Positions 19,499-29,077 of a stretch of 64,000 bases of DNA are shown here, in pieces. The notes below the pieces were generated by a model. The model did not search any database. It saw nothing but the letters and a program-made list of their open reading frames with translations, and was not told where the DNA came from. Location of the stretch: the NCBI RefSeq assembly GCF_006438875.1, contig NZ_RCZH01000007.1, positions 111,891-175,890 on the forward strand. Direction: 5' to 3'. The stretch's first letter is position 1. Each line of letters starts with the position of its first letter. A program made the translations under genes and the position numbers. The DNA is from Flavobacterium pectinovorum. Lineage in GTDB: Bacteria > Bacteroidota > Bacteroidia > Flavobacteriales > Flavobacteriaceae.

Positions 19499-19690
19499 AT
19501 GAAACAATCAGAAATAAAAGATCTTTCTGCAGCGGAGTTGCAAGAAAAACTTAGTCAAACTAAGAAAATATATGCTGACCTAAAAATGGCTCACGCTATT
19601 TCTCCAATTGAGAATCCACTTCAAATTAGAGGTGTAAGAAGAACGGTTGCAAGATTGGCTACAGAGTTAACTAAAAGAGAGTTACAATAA
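19499..19690 (+). CDS. rpmC: 50S ribosomal protein L29
   Basis: The 63-residue two-helix protein sits near the tunnel exit. It starts MKQSEIKDLSAAELQEKL and ends with the ARLATELTKREL helix. The order rplP-rpmC-rpsQ is standard. Confidence 0.97.
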   Translation: MKQSEIKDLSAAELQEKLSQTKKIYADLKMAHAISPIENPLQIRGVRRTVARLATELTKRELQ

Positions 19691-19707
19691 TTGTATTCTG
19701 CTGAAAG

Positions 19708-19968
19708 ATGGAAGAAAAAAGAAATTTAAGAAAAGAAAGAATAGGTGTTGTTACTTCAAATAAAATGGATAAGTCTATTGTTATTGCTGAAGTAAGAAAA
19801 GTAAAACACCCATTATACGGTAAGTTCGTGTTGAAAACAAAGAAATACGTTGCACACGACGAAACAAACGACTGTAACATTGGAGATACTGTAAGAATTA
19901 GCGAAACGCGTCCTTTAAGTAAAACAAAATGTTGGAGATTAGTTGAAATCTTAGAAAGAGCTAAATAA
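19708..19968 (+). CDS. rpsQ: 30S ribosomal protein S17
   Basis: The 86-residue OB-fold protein is an early 16S rRNA binder. The core [34 protein letters not shown] and [22 protein letters not shown] is diagnostic. It sits between rpmC and rplN, 2 bases before the latter. Confidence 0.98.
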   Translation: MEEKRNLRKERIGVVTSNKMDKSIVIAEVRKVKHPLYGKFVLKTKKYVAHDETNDCNIGDTVRISETRPLSKTKCWRLVEILERAK

Positions 19969-19970
19969 TT

Positions 19971-20339
19971 ATGGTACAACAGGAATCAAGACTAAAAGTA
20001 GCAGATAACACGGGAGCAAAAGAAGTTTTAACTATCCGTGTTTTAGGAGGTACCAAAAGAAGGTATGCCTCTGTTGGTGACAAGATTGTAGTATCTATTA
20101 AAGATGCAACTCCTAACGGTAACGTTAAAAAAGGAGCTGTTTCAACTGCAGTTGTTGTACGTACCAAAAAAGAAGTGAGAAGAGCTGATGGTTCTTATAT
20201 CCGTTTCGATGATAATGCATGTGTTCTTTTGAATGCTGCAGGGGAAATGAGAGGAACACGTGTTTTTGGTCCGGTAGCAAGAGAACTTCGTGAAAAACAA
20301 TTCATGAAAATTGTATCATTAGCACCAGAAGTGCTTTAA
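19971..20339 (+). CDS. rplN: 50S ribosomal protein L14
   Basis: The 122-residue protein forms an inter-subunit bridge and is the binding site of the silencing factor RsfS. It starts [20 protein letters not shown], and [27 protein letters not shown] is conserved. It opens the spc block. Confidence 0.98.
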
Positions 20340-20350
20340 TTCGTTTTAAG

Positions 20351-20665
20351 ATGATAAAGCTAAAAATAAAATCAGGAGACATCGTAAGAGTTATTGCTGG
20401 AGACCATAAAGGTGCTGAAGGTAAAGTTTTACGCGTTTACCGTGAGAAAAATAAAGCGATAGTTGAAGGTGTAAACATGGTTTCGAAACATACAAAACCA
20501 AGTGCTAAAAACCCTCAAGGTGGTATCGTTAAGAAAGAAGCTTCTATACAAATATCTAACATTTCACTAATTGATCCTAAAACTAAGGAAACAACTAGAG
20601 TTGGTATTAGAGTAGAAGGAGATAAGAAAGTAAGATTTTCAAAAAAATCTAATCAAGTACTATAG
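20351..20665 (+). CDS. rplX: 50S ribosomal protein L24
   Basis: The 104-residue assembly-initiating protein has a KOW motif ([36 protein letters not shown]). It is followed 2 bases later by rplE. Length is normal. Confidence 0.98.
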   Translation: MIKLKIKSGDIVRVIAGDHKGAEGKVLRVYREKNKAIVEGVNMVSKHTKPSAKNPQGGIVKKEASIQISNISLIDPKTKETTRVGIRVEGDKKVRFSKKSNQVL

Positions 20666-20667
20666 TA

Positions 20668-21219
20668 ATGGCATATACACCTAGACTAAAAGAAGAATAT
20701 AAGAGTAGAGTAATCTCTGCTCTTAAAGAGGAGTTCGGATATACAAACGTAATGCAAGTTCCAAAACTTGAAAAAATCGTTTTGAGCCGTGGAGTTGGTG
20801 CAGCTGTATCTGATAAAAAACTTATTGACTATGCAGTTGATGAGTTAACAAAGATCACTGGACAAAAAGCAGTATCTACAATTTCAAAGAAAGACGTTGC
20901 GTCATTCAAATTGAGAAAAGGGATGCCTATTGGAGCAAAAGTTACTTTACGTGGTGAAAGAATGTATGAGTTTTTAGATAGACTTGTTACTTCTGCTTTA
21001 CCGCGTGTTAGAGATTTTAGTGGTATCAAAGCTACTGGTTTCGACGGAAGAGGTAATTACAACCTTGGAGTTTTAGAGCAAATCATTTTCCCAGAAATTG
21101 ATATTGACAAAGTAAACAAAATTTCAGGAATGGATATTACATTTGTTACTACTGCAAAAACAGACAAGGAAGCAAAGTCATTATTGGCTGAATTAGGATT
21201 ACCTTTTAAAAAGAATTAA
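20668..21219 (+). CDS. rplE: 50S ribosomal protein L5
   Basis: The 183-residue protein binds 5S rRNA in the central protuberance. The core [42 protein letters not shown] and [20 protein letters not shown] is diagnostic. It lies between rplX and rpsN with gaps below 5 bases. Confidence 0.98.
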   Translation: MAYTPRLKEEYKSRVISALKEEFGYTNVMQVPKLEKIVLSRGVGAAVSDKKLIDYAVDELTKITGQKAVSTISKKDVASFKLRKGMPIGAKVTLRGERMYEFLDRLVTSALPRVRDFSGIKATGFDGRGNYNLGVLEQIIFPEIDIDKVNKISGMDITFVTTAKTDKEAKSLLAELGLPFKKN

Positions 21220-21222
21220 GAC

Positions 21223-21492
21223 ATGGCTAAAGAATCAATGAAAGCCCGCGAGGTTAAGAGAGAAAAAACGGTAGCAAAGTATGCTGAGAAAAGAAAAGCT
21301 TTGAAAGAAGCTGGAGATTTTGAAGGTTTACAAAAATTACCTAAAAATGCTTCACCAGTTCGTTTGCACAATCGTTGTAAATTAACAGGTAGACCAAGAG
21401 GGTATATCCGTCAATTCGGTATTTCACGTGTAACTTTCCGTGAAATGGCTAACAATGGGTTAATTCCTGGAGTTAAAAAGGCATCTTGGTAA
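21223..21492 (+). CDS. rpsN: 30S ribosomal protein S14 (zinc-independent form)
   Basis: The 89-residue protein starts [21 protein letters not shown] and ends [20 protein letters not shown]. It is the longer form and lacks the CxxC pairs of the zinc-binding type; only one Cys ([15 protein letters not shown]) remains. A new promoter and hairpin follow it, so it may be the last gene of a sub-unit of the operon. Confidence 0.98.
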   Translation: MAKESMKAREVKREKTVAKYAEKRKALKEAGDFEGLQKLPKNASPVRLHNRCKLTGRPRGYIRQFGISRVTFREMANNGLIPGVKKASW

Positions 21493-21516
21493 TCTCGTAA
21501 AAAGTTATTACTTTTG
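21486..21516 (+). promoter_or_regulatory. Internal promoter ahead of rpsH
   Basis: TTG at 21486-21488 and TACTTTTG at 21509-21516 are 20 bases apart, matching the same consensus as the rpsL and rplC promoters. The -33 overlaps the rpsN stop region. It implies a second transcription start within the spc block. Confidence 0.65.
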
Positions 21517-21550
21517 CAAACCAAAAAATAATTTTAATTGATTAAAGGTT

Positions 21551-21570
21551 CGGGAGACGAGTGTCTCCCG
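21551..21570 (+). promoter_or_regulatory. Perfect hairpin in the rpsH leader
   Basis: CGGGAGAC and GTCTCCCG are separated by GAGT, an 8-bp G/C-rich stem in a very A/T-rich gap. No T-run follows, so it is not a standard terminator. It lies 26 bases upstream of the rpsH start and downstream of the internal promoter, so it would be at the 5' end of an rpsH mRNA. It may be a protein-binding leader or a stabilising hairpin. Confidence 0.75.
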
Positions 21571-21596
21571 AAAACCATAATCGCAATCAAATACAT

Positions 21597-21995
21597 ATGT
21601 ATACAGATCCTATTGCAGATTATTTGACTAGAGTTCGTAACGCTGTGGCTGCAAACCACAAAGTTGTTGAAATTCCAGCTTCTAATCTAAAAAAAGAAAT
21701 AACTAAGATCTTATTTGATCAAGGTTATATCTTGAGTTACAAATTTGAAGACAACTCTGTTCAGGGTTCAATCAAAATCGCTTTAAAGTATGATAAAGAT
21801 ACTAAAGAGCCTGTAATTAAAGATATCCAAAGAATTAGTAAACCTGGTTTACGTAAATATGCAGGTGCTGCCAAATTACCAAGAATCCTTAACGGATTAG
21901 GAATTGCAATTGTTTCAACTTCAAAAGGTCTTATGACTGGAAAGCAAGCGAAACAATTAAATGTAGGTGGTGAAGTAATTTGTTACGTATACTAA
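21597..21995 (+). CDS. rpsH: 30S ribosomal protein S8
   Basis: The 132-residue protein binds the centre of 16S rRNA and in E. coli represses the spc operon. I start it at ATG for MYTDPIADYLTRVRNAVAANHK. An upstream in-frame GTG is rejected because it would lie inside the hairpin and add non-homologous residues. RISKPGLRKYAGAAKLPRILNGLGIAIVSTSKGLMT is the family signature. Confidence 0.97.
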   Translation: MYTDPIADYLTRVRNAVAANHKVVEIPASNLKKEITKILFDQGYILSYKFEDNSVQGSIKIALKYDKDTKEPVIKDIQRISKPGLRKYAGAAKLPRILNGLGIAIVSTSKGLMTGKQAKQLNVGGEVICYVY

Positions 21996-22013
21996 TTTTA
22001 AAGACTAAATAAG

Positions 22014-22556
22014 ATGTCAAGAATAGGTAAAAGCCCAATTGTAATCGCTGCTGGAGTAACTGTTGAAGTTAAAGATGGTATCGTTACGGTAAAAGGAAAA
22101 AAAGGTCAACTAACTCAGGAGTTTTCGGACATTACTGTAAAAGTTGAAGGCGATCAGGTTCTATTAGAAAGATCGTCTGATCATAAAGACCAAAGAGCAA
22201 AGCACGGATTATACAGATCATTAATCAATAACATGATAATTGGTGTATCTGAAGGTTTTACAAAAGAACTTGAATTAGTTGGAGTTGGTTATAGAGCTTC
22301 AAACCAAGGTCAAAAGTTAGATTTAGCTCTTGGATATTCTCACAATATTGTTTTAGAAATTGCTCCAGAAGTAGCTTTAGAAACAATATCTGAAAAAGGT
22401 AAAAACCCTATCGTAAAATTAACATCATTTGATAAACAACTTTTAGGCCAGGTTGCTGCGAAAATCAGAGGTTTCCGTAAGCCTGAGCCGTACAAAGGAA
22501 AAGGTGTTAAATTTGTGGGTGAAGTATTAAGAAGAAAAGCAGGTAAATCAGCTTAA
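22014..22556 (+). CDS. rplF: 50S ribosomal protein L6
   Basis: The 180-residue protein sits at the base of the L7/L12 stalk. It starts [20 protein letters not shown]; the [27 protein letters not shown] and [27 protein letters not shown] segments are conserved. It is 18 bases after rpsH. Confidence 0.98.
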   Translation: MSRIGKSPIVIAAGVTVEVKDGIVTVKGKKGQLTQEFSDITVKVEGDQVLLERSSDHKDQRAKHGLYRSLINNMIIGVSEGFTKELELVGVGYRASNQGQKLDLALGYSHNIVLEIAPEVALETISEKGKNPIVKLTSFDKQLLGQVAAKIRGFRKPEPYKGKGVKFVGEVLRRKAGKSA

Positions 22557-22567
22557 AAAATAAGATT

Positions 22568-22918
22568 ATGTCATTAACAAAATCTGATAGAAGACAGAGA
22601 ATTAGATTCAGAATTAGAAAATCGATTAGTGGTACTGCTACTAACCCAAGACTATCTGTATTTAGAAGTAACAAAGAAATTTACGCTCAACTTATTGATG
22701 ATGTAAGTGGAGTTACTTTATTAGCTGCATCTTCAAGAGAAAAAGAAATAGGAAAAGGTACTAACGTTGAAATCGCTGCTGCTGTTGGAAAACTAGTTGC
22801 AGAGAAAGCGTTAAAAGCTGGGATTGATACCATCACTTTTGACAGAGGTGGATATTTGTATCACGGTCGTATTAAATCATTAGCAGAAGGCGCAAGAGCG
22901 GCTGGACTTAAATTCTAA
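22568..22918 (+). CDS. rplR: 50S ribosomal protein L18
   Basis: The 116-residue protein binds 5S rRNA. It has the core [38 protein letters not shown] and ends [26 protein letters not shown]. It is followed 6 bases later by rpsE. Confidence 0.98.
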   Translation: MSLTKSDRRQRIRFRIRKSISGTATNPRLSVFRSNKEIYAQLIDDVSGVTLLAASSREKEIGKGTNVEIAAAVGKLVAEKALKAGIDTITFDRGGYLYHGRIKSLAEGARAAGLKF

Positions 22919-22924
22919 TATATT

Positions 22925-23446
22925 ATGTCTAAATACAAAAATGTAGAATTGGTAAAACCAAGTGGTCTTGAACTTAAAGATCGTCTGGTAAGTGTTAATC
23001 GTGTTACTAAAGTTACAAAAGGTGGTAGAGCTTTCGGTTTTTCTGCTATTGTAGTTGTAGGTGATGAAAACGGAGTAGTTGGTCATGGATTAGGAAAATC
23101 TAAAGACGTTTCTGAAGCAATTGCGAAAGCAGTAGAAGATGCTAAGAAAAATTTAGTAAAAATTCCTTTAAATGGACAATCTGTTCCTCACGAACAAAAA
23201 GGTAAATTTGGTGGTGCACGTGTATACTTAATTCCTGCTTCTCATGGTACAGGAGTTATTGCTGGTGGAGCTGTTCGTTCAGTTCTTGAATCAGTAGGTA
23301 TTCACGACGTATTATCTAAATCTCAAGGATCATCAAATCCTCATAACGTAGTGAAAGCAACTTTTGATGCTTTATTACAAATGAGAAGCGCTTACACTGT
23401 TGCAAAACAAAGAGGTGTTTCTTTAGAAAAAGTTTTTAAAGGTTAA
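22925..23446 (+). CDS. rpsE: 30S ribosomal protein S5
   Basis: The 173-residue protein lies at the mRNA entry channel. [50 protein letters not shown] is the double-stranded-RNA-binding domain, and [42 protein letters not shown] is the C-terminal fold. Residues linked with spectinomycin resistance elsewhere lie in the first loop. Confidence 0.98.
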   Translation: MSKYKNVELVKPSGLELKDRLVSVNRVTKVTKGGRAFGFSAIVVVGDENGVVGHGLGKSKDVSEAIAKAVEDAKKNLVKIPLNGQSVPHEQKGKFGGARVYLIPASHGTGVIAGGAVRSVLESVGIHDVLSKSQGSSNPHNVVKATFDALLQMRSAYTVAKQRGVSLEKVFKG

Positions 23447-23458
23447 TTCAAGGAAATT

Positions 23459-23641
23459 ATGGCTAAATTATTAGTAAAACAAGTAAGAAGCAAAATCAAC
23501 TGCCCTCTTTCTCAAAAAAGAGGTTTGGAAGCTTTAGGTCTACGTAAAATGGGACAAGTTGTAGAGCATGATTCAAATCCTGCAATCCTTGGGATGATAA
23601 ACAAAGTTAAACACTTAGTTTCTGTCGAAGAAGCTAAATAA
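23459..23641 (+). CDS. rpmD: 50S ribosomal protein L30
   Basis: The 60-residue protein starts [21 protein letters not shown] and contains [32 protein letters not shown], the full family fold. It lies between rpsE and rplO as usual in the spc block. Confidence 0.97.
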   Translation: MAKLLVKQVRSKINCPLSQKRGLEALGLRKMGQVVEHDSNPAILGMINKVKHLVSVEEAK

Positions 23642-23652
23642 CAAATACTGTT

Positions 23653-24105
23653 ATGAATTTAAGTAACTTACAACCAGCTGAAGGGTCAACACACAATCAA
23701 AATAAAAGATTAGGTAGAGGAGAAGGTTCTGGAAAAGGTGGTACTTCTGCAAGAGGTCACAAGGGAGCAAAATCTCGTTCTGGTTATTCTAAAAAGATTG
23801 GTTTTGAAGGAGGGCAAATGCCACTTCAAAGACGTGTGCCTAAGTTTGGTTTCACAAACATCAATCGTAAAGAATACGAAGGTGTTAATTTAGATACGCT
23901 TCAATTATTAGTAGACAATGGTGTGATTACTGATTCTGTTTCAATGACAGATTTCGTAGCAAATCGTCTAGCTACCAAAAATGAAATCGTTAAGATTTTA
24001 GGTAGAGGAGAATTGAAAGCAAAATTAAAAGTAACTGCCCACAAATTTACTGCTACTGCAAAAGCTGCTATTGAAGCTGCTGGTGGAGAAGCTGTAACTA
24101 TATAA
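23653..24105 (+). CDS. rplO: 50S ribosomal protein L15
   Basis: The 150-residue protein has the glycine- and arginine-rich N-terminal tail that threads into 23S rRNA (RLGRGEGSGKGGTSARGHKGAKSRSG) and the FEGGQMPLQRRVPKFGF motif. It is 13 bases upstream of secY. Confidence 0.98.
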   Translation: MNLSNLQPAEGSTHNQNKRLGRGEGSGKGGTSARGHKGAKSRSGYSKKIGFEGGQMPLQRRVPKFGFTNINRKEYEGVNLDTLQLLVDNGVITDSVSMTDFVANRLATKNEIVKILGRGELKAKLKVTAHKFTATAKAAIEAAGGEAVTI

Positions 24106-24118
24106 CTTATCTACTAAG

Positions 24119-25465
24119 ATGAAGAAATTTATTGAATCAATAAGTAATGTTTGGAAAATCGAAGAACTGAAAAATAGAATCTTAATTACATTAGGATTGC
24201 TTTTAGTATATCGTTTTGGTGCACACGTAACGCTGCCTGGAATTGACGCAACTCAATTAACAGGTTTAGCGGGACAAACTAAAAATGGTTTAGGATCTAT
24301 CCTAGACATGTTTACAGGAGGTGCTTTCTCTAAAGCTTCAGTTTTTGCTTTAGGTATTATGCCTTATATTTCTGCATCTATTGTTGTTCAGTTAATGGGA
24401 ATTGCTATTCCTTATTTACAAAAACTTCAGAACGATGGAGAGAGTGGTAGAAAAAAGATTAATCAAATCACTCGTTGGTTGACTATAGCTATTACACTGG
24501 TTCAAGGTCCAACTTATATCTACAATTTATACAGAACGTTACCTGGAAGTGCATTCTTACTAGGCTTTAATTCACCTGAATTTTTGTTTTCGTCTGTTAT
24601 TATCTTAGTTACAGGTACTATTTTTGCTATGTGGCTTGGGGAAAAAATTACAGATAAAGGTATTGGAAATGGAATTTCATTATTGATTATGGTTGGTATT
24701 TTGGCAAGATTACCTCAGGCATTTATGCAGGAGTTTTCTTCAAGAGTTACCAATAACAATGGTGGTCCAATGTTATTAGTTATTGAAATTATAGTGTGGT
24801 TATTGGTAATCATTTCTTGTGTATTGCTTACAATGGCAGTACGTAAAATTCCAGTTCAATACGCTCGTCGTACAACAACTGGAGATTACGAGCAAGACTT
24901 GGCTGGTGGTAATAGACAATGGATTCCTCTTAAGCTTAATGCTTCTGGAGTTATGCCAATCATTTTTGCTCAGGCAATTATGTTTATACCTGCAGCTGTA
25001 GCTGGATTGTCTAAATCAGATACATCACAATCTATTGTTGGTGCGTTTAGTAATATGTTTGGTTTTTGGTATAATTTTGTATTTGCAACTTTAATTATTG
25101 TATTTACATTCTTCTATACTGCGATCACTGTACCTACTAACAAAATGGCCGATGATTTAAAAAGAAGCGGTGGTTTTATTCCTGGCGTTCGTCCAGGTGC
25201 TGAAACTTCAGACTTCTTAGATAAAGTGATGTCTTTAATAACTTTCCCAGGATCTTTATTCCTTGCTTTGATTGCTGTGTTCCCAGCCATTGTTGTAAGT
25301 ATTATGGATGTACAACAATCTTGGGCAATGTTTTTTGGAGGTACCTCATTAATAATTATGGTTGGAGTTGCAATAGATACTATTCAACAAATCAATTCAT
25401 ACTTGTTAAACAAACATTATGATGGTTTAATGAAGACTGGTAAAAATAGAAAAGCGGTAGCTTAA
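24119..25465 (+). CDS. secY: Protein translocase subunit SecY
   Basis: The 448-residue inner-membrane channel protein has about ten hydrophobic segments. Landmarks are [10 protein letters not shown], the plug-region [47 protein letters not shown] and [17 protein letters not shown] in the large cytosolic loop. It exports unfolded proteins with SecE, SecG and SecA. It is followed 7 bases later by infA; map, often found in this position, is absent. Confidence 0.98.
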   Translation: MKKFIESISNVWKIEELKNRILITLGLLLVYRFGAHVTLPGIDATQLTGLAGQTKNGLGSILDMFTGGAFSKASVFALGIMPYISASIVVQLMGIAIPYLQKLQNDGESGRKKINQITRWLTIAITLVQGPTYIYNLYRTLPGSAFLLGFNSPEFLFSSVIILVTGTIFAMWLGEKITDKGIGNGISLLIMVGILARLPQAFMQEFSSRVTNNNGGPMLLVIEIIVWLLVIISCVLLTMAVRKIPVQYARRTTTGDYEQDLAGGNRQWIPLKLNASGVMPIIFAQAIMFIPAAVAGLSKSDTSQSIVGAFSNMFGFWYNFVFATLIIVFTFFYTAITVPTNKMADDLKRSGGFIPGVRPGAETSDFLDKVMSLITFPGSLFLALIAVFPAIVVSIMDVQQSWAMFFGGTSLIIMVGVAIDTIQQINSYLLNKHYDGLMKTGKNRKAVA

Positions 25466-25472
25466 TATATTT

Positions 25473-25688
25473 ATGGCAAAACAATCAGCAATAGAACAAG
25501 ACGGATCAATCATTGAAGCATTATCAAATGCGATGTTCCGTGTGGAGTTAGAAAATGGACATATCGTAATTGCTCATATTTCTGGAAAAATGCGTATGCA
25601 TTATATCAAGTTATTACCTGGTGATAAAGTGAAACTAGAAATGAGTCCTTATGATTTGTCAAAAGCAAGAATTACTTATCGATATTAA
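25473..25688 (+). CDS. infA: Translation initiation factor IF-1
   Basis: The 71-residue OB-fold protein starts [30 protein letters not shown] and contains [36 protein letters not shown]. It blocks the A-site during initiation. It lies between secY and rpmJ. Confidence 0.98.
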   Translation: MAKQSAIEQDGSIIEALSNAMFRVELENGHIVIAHISGKMRMHYIKLLPGDKVKLEMSPYDLSKARITYRY

Positions 25689-25700
25689 AGGATATTCACT

Positions 25701-25817
25701 ATGAAAGTTAGAGCATCAGTAAAAAAGAGAAGTCCCGAGTGCATCATTGTGCGTAGAAAAGGGAGATTGTACGTAATAAACAAAAAGAATCCTAGATTTA
25801 AACAAAGACAAGGATAA
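25701..25817 (+). CDS. rpmJ: 50S ribosomal protein L36 (zinc ligands lost)
   Basis: A 38-residue gene fills the gap between infA and rpsM. It begins [20 protein letters not shown] and ends PRFKQRQG, which matches L36 end to end. Compared with the zinc-ribbon form, the ligands at 11, 27 and 33 are Ser, Asn and Phe, and only Cys14 remains, so it cannot hold the usual zinc ion. The gap to rpsM is 2 bases. It stabilises the base of the large-subunit stalk. Confidence 0.97.
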   Translation: MKVRASVKKRSPECIIVRRKGRLYVINKKNPRFKQRQG

Positions 25818-25819
25818 TT

Positions 25820-26194
25820 ATGGCAAGAATAGCAGGGGTAGATATCCCAAAAAATAAAAGAGGTGTTATAGCACTTACCTATATCTTTGGATTAGGAAGA
25901 AGTAGAGCTATTGAGATTTTAGAAAAAGCTCAAGTTAGCCAAGACAAAAAAGTTCAAGATTGGAATGATGACGAGATCGGAGCAATTCGTGAAGCTGTTG
26001 GAGCATTCAAAATTGAAGGAGAATTACGTTCTGAAGTTTCTTTGAACATCAAACGTTTGATGGATATTGGTTGTTACAGAGGTATTCGTCATAGATCTGG
26101 TCTTCCGTTAAGAGGACAAAGAACTAAAAACAACTCTAGAACAAGAAAAGGTAAAAGAAAAACTGTTGCTAACAAGAAAAAAGCAACTAAATAA
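25820..26194 (+). CDS. rpsM: 30S ribosomal protein S13
   Basis: The 124-residue protein contacts P-site tRNA and the large subunit. It starts [26 protein letters not shown] and has [30 protein letters not shown]. It opens the alpha block, followed 8 bases later by rpsK. Confidence 0.98.
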   Translation: MARIAGVDIPKNKRGVIALTYIFGLGRSRAIEILEKAQVSQDKKVQDWNDDEIGAIREAVGAFKIEGELRSEVSLNIKRLMDIGCYRGIRHRSGLPLRGQRTKNNSRTRKGKRKTVANKKKATK

Positions 26195-26202
26195 TAAGTA
26201 AT

Positions 26203-26586
26203 ATGGCTAAAGCAACTGCAAAAAAACGTAAAGTTATCGTTGAATCAACGGGAGAAGCTCATATTTCTGCTACCTTCAATAACATCATTATTTCTTTGAC
26301 TAACAAAAAAGGTGAAGTTATTTCTTGGTCTTCAGCTGGTAAAATGGGTTTCAGAGGTTCTAAAAAGAATACTCCGTACGCAGCCCAAATGGCAGCAGAA
26401 GATTGTAGTAAAGTAGCTCTTGAAGCTGGACTTAAAAAAGTGAAAGTTTATGTAAAAGGACCAGGAAACGGACGTGAGTCTGCTATTCGTTCTATTCATA
26501 ACGGTGGAATTGAAGTTACAGAGATTATCGATGTTACTCCAATGCCTCACAACGGATGTCGTCCTCCAAAAAGACGTAGAGTTTAA
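26203..26586 (+). CDS. rpsK: 30S ribosomal protein S11
   Basis: The 127-residue platform protein has [44 protein letters not shown] and ends [17 protein letters not shown], the universal C-terminus. A 95-base gap with a hairpin separates it from rpsD. Confidence 0.98.
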   Translation: MAKATAKKRKVIVESTGEAHISATFNNIIISLTNKKGEVISWSSAGKMGFRGSKKNTPYAAQMAAEDCSKVALEAGLKKVKVYVKGPGNGRESAIRSIHNGGIEVTEIIDVTPMPHNGCRPPKRRRV

Positions 26587-26609
26587 TTTTATTTATTCAT
26601 AGTATAAAC

Positions 26610-26675
26610 AAGGTAGAATATAGATTATCGAAGGATTTGACCTGAATTCATAATCTCTACCTTAAATTTAATTTT
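26610..26675 (+). promoter_or_regulatory. Structured leader directly upstream of rpsD
   Basis: AAGGTAG (26610-26616) and AGATTAT (26622-26628) pair exactly with ATAATCT and CTACCTT (26650-26663), giving a 14-bp stem interrupted by a 5-base bulge (aatat) on the left arm and a 21-base loop. A U-rich stretch follows before the start codon at 26682, so it could work as an attenuator or as a binding site for S4, whose gene follows. Confidence 0.7.
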
Positions 26676-26681
26676 TTAGAA

Positions 26682-27287
26682 ATGGCAAGATATACTGGTC
26701 CAAAAACTAGAATTGCTCGTAAATTTGGCGAAGCAATCTTCGGAGATGATAAATCTTTCGAAAAAAGAAATTACCCACCTGGACAACACGGGATGGCTAA
26801 AAAAAGAGGTAAAAAATCTGAGTACGCTGTTCAGTTAATGGAAAAGCAAAAAGCTAAATATTCTTATGGAATTTTAGAAAAACAATTCAGAAATTTATTC
26901 AAAAAAGCATCAGCTACTAAAGGTGTTACTGGTGAAGTTCTTTTACAATTATGTGAAGCAAGATTAGATAACGTTGTTTTTAGAATGGGTATCGCTCCTT
27001 CTAGAAGAGGTGCTAGACAATTAGTTTCTCACAGACACGTTACTGTTAATGGTGAAGTTGTAAATATCGCTTCTTACCACCTTAAACCTGGTGATAAAGT
27101 TGCAGTTCGTGAAAAATCTAAATCTTTAGAAGCTATCGAACGTTCTTTATCAAATTCAAGTCATGTTTATGAATGGATTACTTGGAACAATGATCTTAAA
27201 GAAGGAACTTTCGTTTCTGTACCTGCAAGACTTCAAATTCCAGAAAACATTAAAGAACAATTAATCGTAGAGTTGTACAACAAATAA
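26682..27287 (+). CDS. rpsD: 30S ribosomal protein S4
   Basis: The 201-residue protein nucleates 30S assembly. It starts [21 protein letters not shown] and has the S4 domain [39 protein letters not shown]. It lacks the zinc-ligand cysteines of some S4 proteins. In other bacteria S4 controls its own synthesis by binding leader RNA; the structured leader just upstream makes that plausible here. Confidence 0.98.
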   Translation: MARYTGPKTRIARKFGEAIFGDDKSFEKRNYPPGQHGMAKKRGKKSEYAVQLMEKQKAKYSYGILEKQFRNLFKKASATKGVTGEVLLQLCEARLDNVVFRMGIAPSRRGARQLVSHRHVTVNGEVVNIASYHLKPGDKVAVREKSKSLEAIERSLSNSSHVYEWITWNNDLKEGTFVSVPARLQIPENIKEQLIVELYNK

Positions 27288-27308
27288 TAATTGACTTAGT
27301 CGAAATTT

Positions 27309-28301
27309 ATGGCAATATTTAATTTTCAAAAGCCCGATAAAGTTATCATGATCGATTCAACCGATTTTGAAGGTAAATTCGAATTTAGACCTTTAGAACC
27401 TGGTTATGGATTGACAGTTGGTAATGCACTTAGAAGAGTTTTGCTTTCAGCATTAGAAGGTTATGCAATTACATCTGTTCGTATCGAAGGTGTAGATCAT
27501 GAGTTTTCTACTATTTCAGGTGTTGTTGAAGATGTTACCGAAATTATCCTTAATCTAAAACAAGTACGTTTCAAACGTCAAATTGAAGATATCGATAACG
27601 AAGCAGTTACAATTTCTGTTTCAGGTAAAGATCAATTAACAGCAGGTGATTTTCAAAAATTTATCTCAGGTTTCCAAGTTCTGAATCCAGACTTAGTTAT
27701 CTGTAATTTAGATTCTAAAATCAAATTGAACTTCGATTTAACAATCGAAAAAGGTAGAGGATATGTTCCTGCTGAGGAGAACAAAAAACAGAACGCTGCA
27801 ATTGGTACTATTTTTACAGACTCTATTTTTACTCCGGTAAAAAATGTAAAATACGCAATTGAAAACTTCCGTGTTGAGCAAAAAACAGATTACGAAAAAT
27901 TAGTTTTTGAAATTAAAACTGATGGTTCTATTAATCCAAAGGATGCTCTTACTGAAGCTGCTAAAGTTTTAATTCACCACTTCATGTTATTTTCTGACGA
28001 AAGAATTACACTCGAGGCTGACGAAATTGCACAAACAGAATCGTATGATGAAGAGTCATTGCATATGAGACAATTGCTTAAAACTAAGCTTGTTGATATG
28101 GATTTATCTGTGAGAGCATTAAATTGCTTGAAAGCGGCTGAAGTTGATACACTTGGTGATTTAGTATCGTTCAATAAAAATGACCTAATGAAATTCCGTA
28201 ATTTTGGTAAAAAATCTTTAACTGAGCTAGATGAACTTGTAGCTGTTAAGAATTTAACTTTCGGAATGGACTTAGCTAAATACAAATTAGATAAAGAATA
28301 A
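27309..28301 (+). CDS. rpoA: RNA polymerase alpha subunit
   Basis: The 330-residue protein has the assembly domain ([38 protein letters not shown]) and a C-terminal domain (about 255-320: [51 protein letters not shown]). The latter contacts upstream DNA and activators. It lies between rpsD and rplQ; a short hairpin is found in the gap to rplQ. Confidence 0.99.
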   Translation: MAIFNFQKPDKVIMIDSTDFEGKFEFRPLEPGYGLTVGNALRRVLLSALEGYAITSVRIEGVDHEFSTISGVVEDVTEIILNLKQVRFKRQIEDIDNEAVTISVSGKDQLTAGDFQKFISGFQVLNPDLVICNLDSKIKLNFDLTIEKGRGYVPAEENKKQNAAIGTIFTDSIFTPVKNVKYAIENFRVEQKTDYEKLVFEIKTDGSINPKDALTEAAKVLIHHFMLFSDERITLEADEIAQTESYDEESLHMRQLLKTKLVDMDLSVRALNCLKAAEVDTLGDLVSFNKNDLMKFRNFGKKSLTELDELVAVKNLTFGMDLAKYKLDKE

Positions 28302-28304
28302 TTC

Positions 28305-28322
28305 AATCCGCTACGGCGGATT
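28305..28322 (+). other. Intercistronic hairpin between rpoA and rplQ
   Basis: AATCCGC and GCGGATT flank TACG, giving a 7-bp stem closed by a C(UACG)G tetraloop, a very stable RNA loop. There is no T-run. It sits 3 bases after the rpoA stop and 15 before rplQ, and may mark an mRNA processing or stability point. Confidence 0.7.
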
Positions 28323-28337
28323 AAATTTAAAATAGCA

Positions 28338-28826
28338 ATGAGACACGGAAAAAAATTCAATCACTTAAGCAGACAGACTGGACATAGAAAAGCTATGTTA
28401 GCTAATATGGCTTGTTCTCTTATTGAGCACAAACGTATTAACACTACTGTTGCTAAGGCTAAAGCGCTTAAACAATTCGTTGAGCCTTTAATCACAAAAT
28501 CAAAAGAAGATACGACTCACAATCGTCGTATTGTTTTTGCTTACCTACGTAGTAAATATGCGGTAACTGACTTGTTCAGAGACGTAGCTGCTAAAGTTGG
28601 TGACCGTCCAGGTGGATACACTCGTATCATTAAAGTTGGAAATCGTTTGGGAGATAATGCTGATATGGCAATGATCGAACTTGTAGATTTTAATGAACTT
28701 TACAATGGAGGTAAAAAAGAAGTTAAAAAAGCAAAAAGCCGTCGTGGTGGTAAAGCAAAAAAAGCTGATGAGACTGCAGAGGCTCCAGCTGCTGAGTCAG
28801 AATCGACTACTGAAGCTTCTGAATAA
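28338..28826 (+). CDS. rplQ: 50S ribosomal protein L17 with C-terminal extension
   Basis: The first 115 or so residues are standard L17 ([63 protein letters not shown]). The remaining 45 form a tail that is first basic ([16 protein letters not shown]) and then acidic and Ala/Glu/Ser-rich, giving 162 residues against 127 in E. coli. It is the last gene of the superoperon and precedes a strong terminator. Confidence 0.98.
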   Translation: MRHGKKFNHLSRQTGHRKAMLANMACSLIEHKRINTTVAKAKALKQFVEPLITKSKEDTTHNRRIVFAYLRSKYAVTDLFRDVAAKVGDRPGGYTRIIKVGNRLGDNADMAMIELVDFNELYNGGKKEVKKAKSRRGGKAKKADETAEAPAAESESTTEASE

Positions 28827-28854
28827 TTATGAAAGTAATGATTCTATAGAAATC

Positions 28855-28890
28855 AAGGATAAACTAATTTTTAGTTTATCCTTTTTTTTT
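28855..28890 (+). terminator. Intrinsic terminator of the ribosomal superoperon
   Basis: AAGGATAAACTAA pairs perfectly with TTAGTTTATCCTT around a 3-base loop, followed by a run of nine T. It begins about 30 bases after the rplQ stop. Confidence 0.93.
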
Positions 28891-28970
28891 GATTTTTTTT
28901 AAAATAGTTTAAAATGTAACTTATTTTGAAATATAGGTTTTAATTTTATCAATGAAATTTTTAAAAAATC

Positions 28971-29001
28971 TTGGAAGCACTCTTTTAAAGAAGTAAATTT
29001 G
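28971..29001 (+). promoter_or_regulatory. Promoter of carA
   Basis: TTG at 28971-28973 and TAAATTTG at 28994-29001 are 20 bases apart and match the Bacteroidota consensus. The start codon is 76 bases downstream, leaving a leader of about 70 bases without an evident structure. Confidence 0.65.
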
Positions 29002-29077
29002 CAAAATATCTAATTACAAATGAAAGACGTCTAACGAATTTCATGGCACAATTAAAAAAACAATACACAATTAAAGA

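Noticed and set aside
21561..21596. GTG start giving a longer S8
   Set aside because: It lies in the hairpin and adds residues with no match to S8; the ATG at 21597 gives the standard length.
28693..28902. Reading frame over the end of rplQ and its terminator
   Set aside because: It is an out-of-frame shadow of the lysine-rich L17 tail and runs into the terminator.
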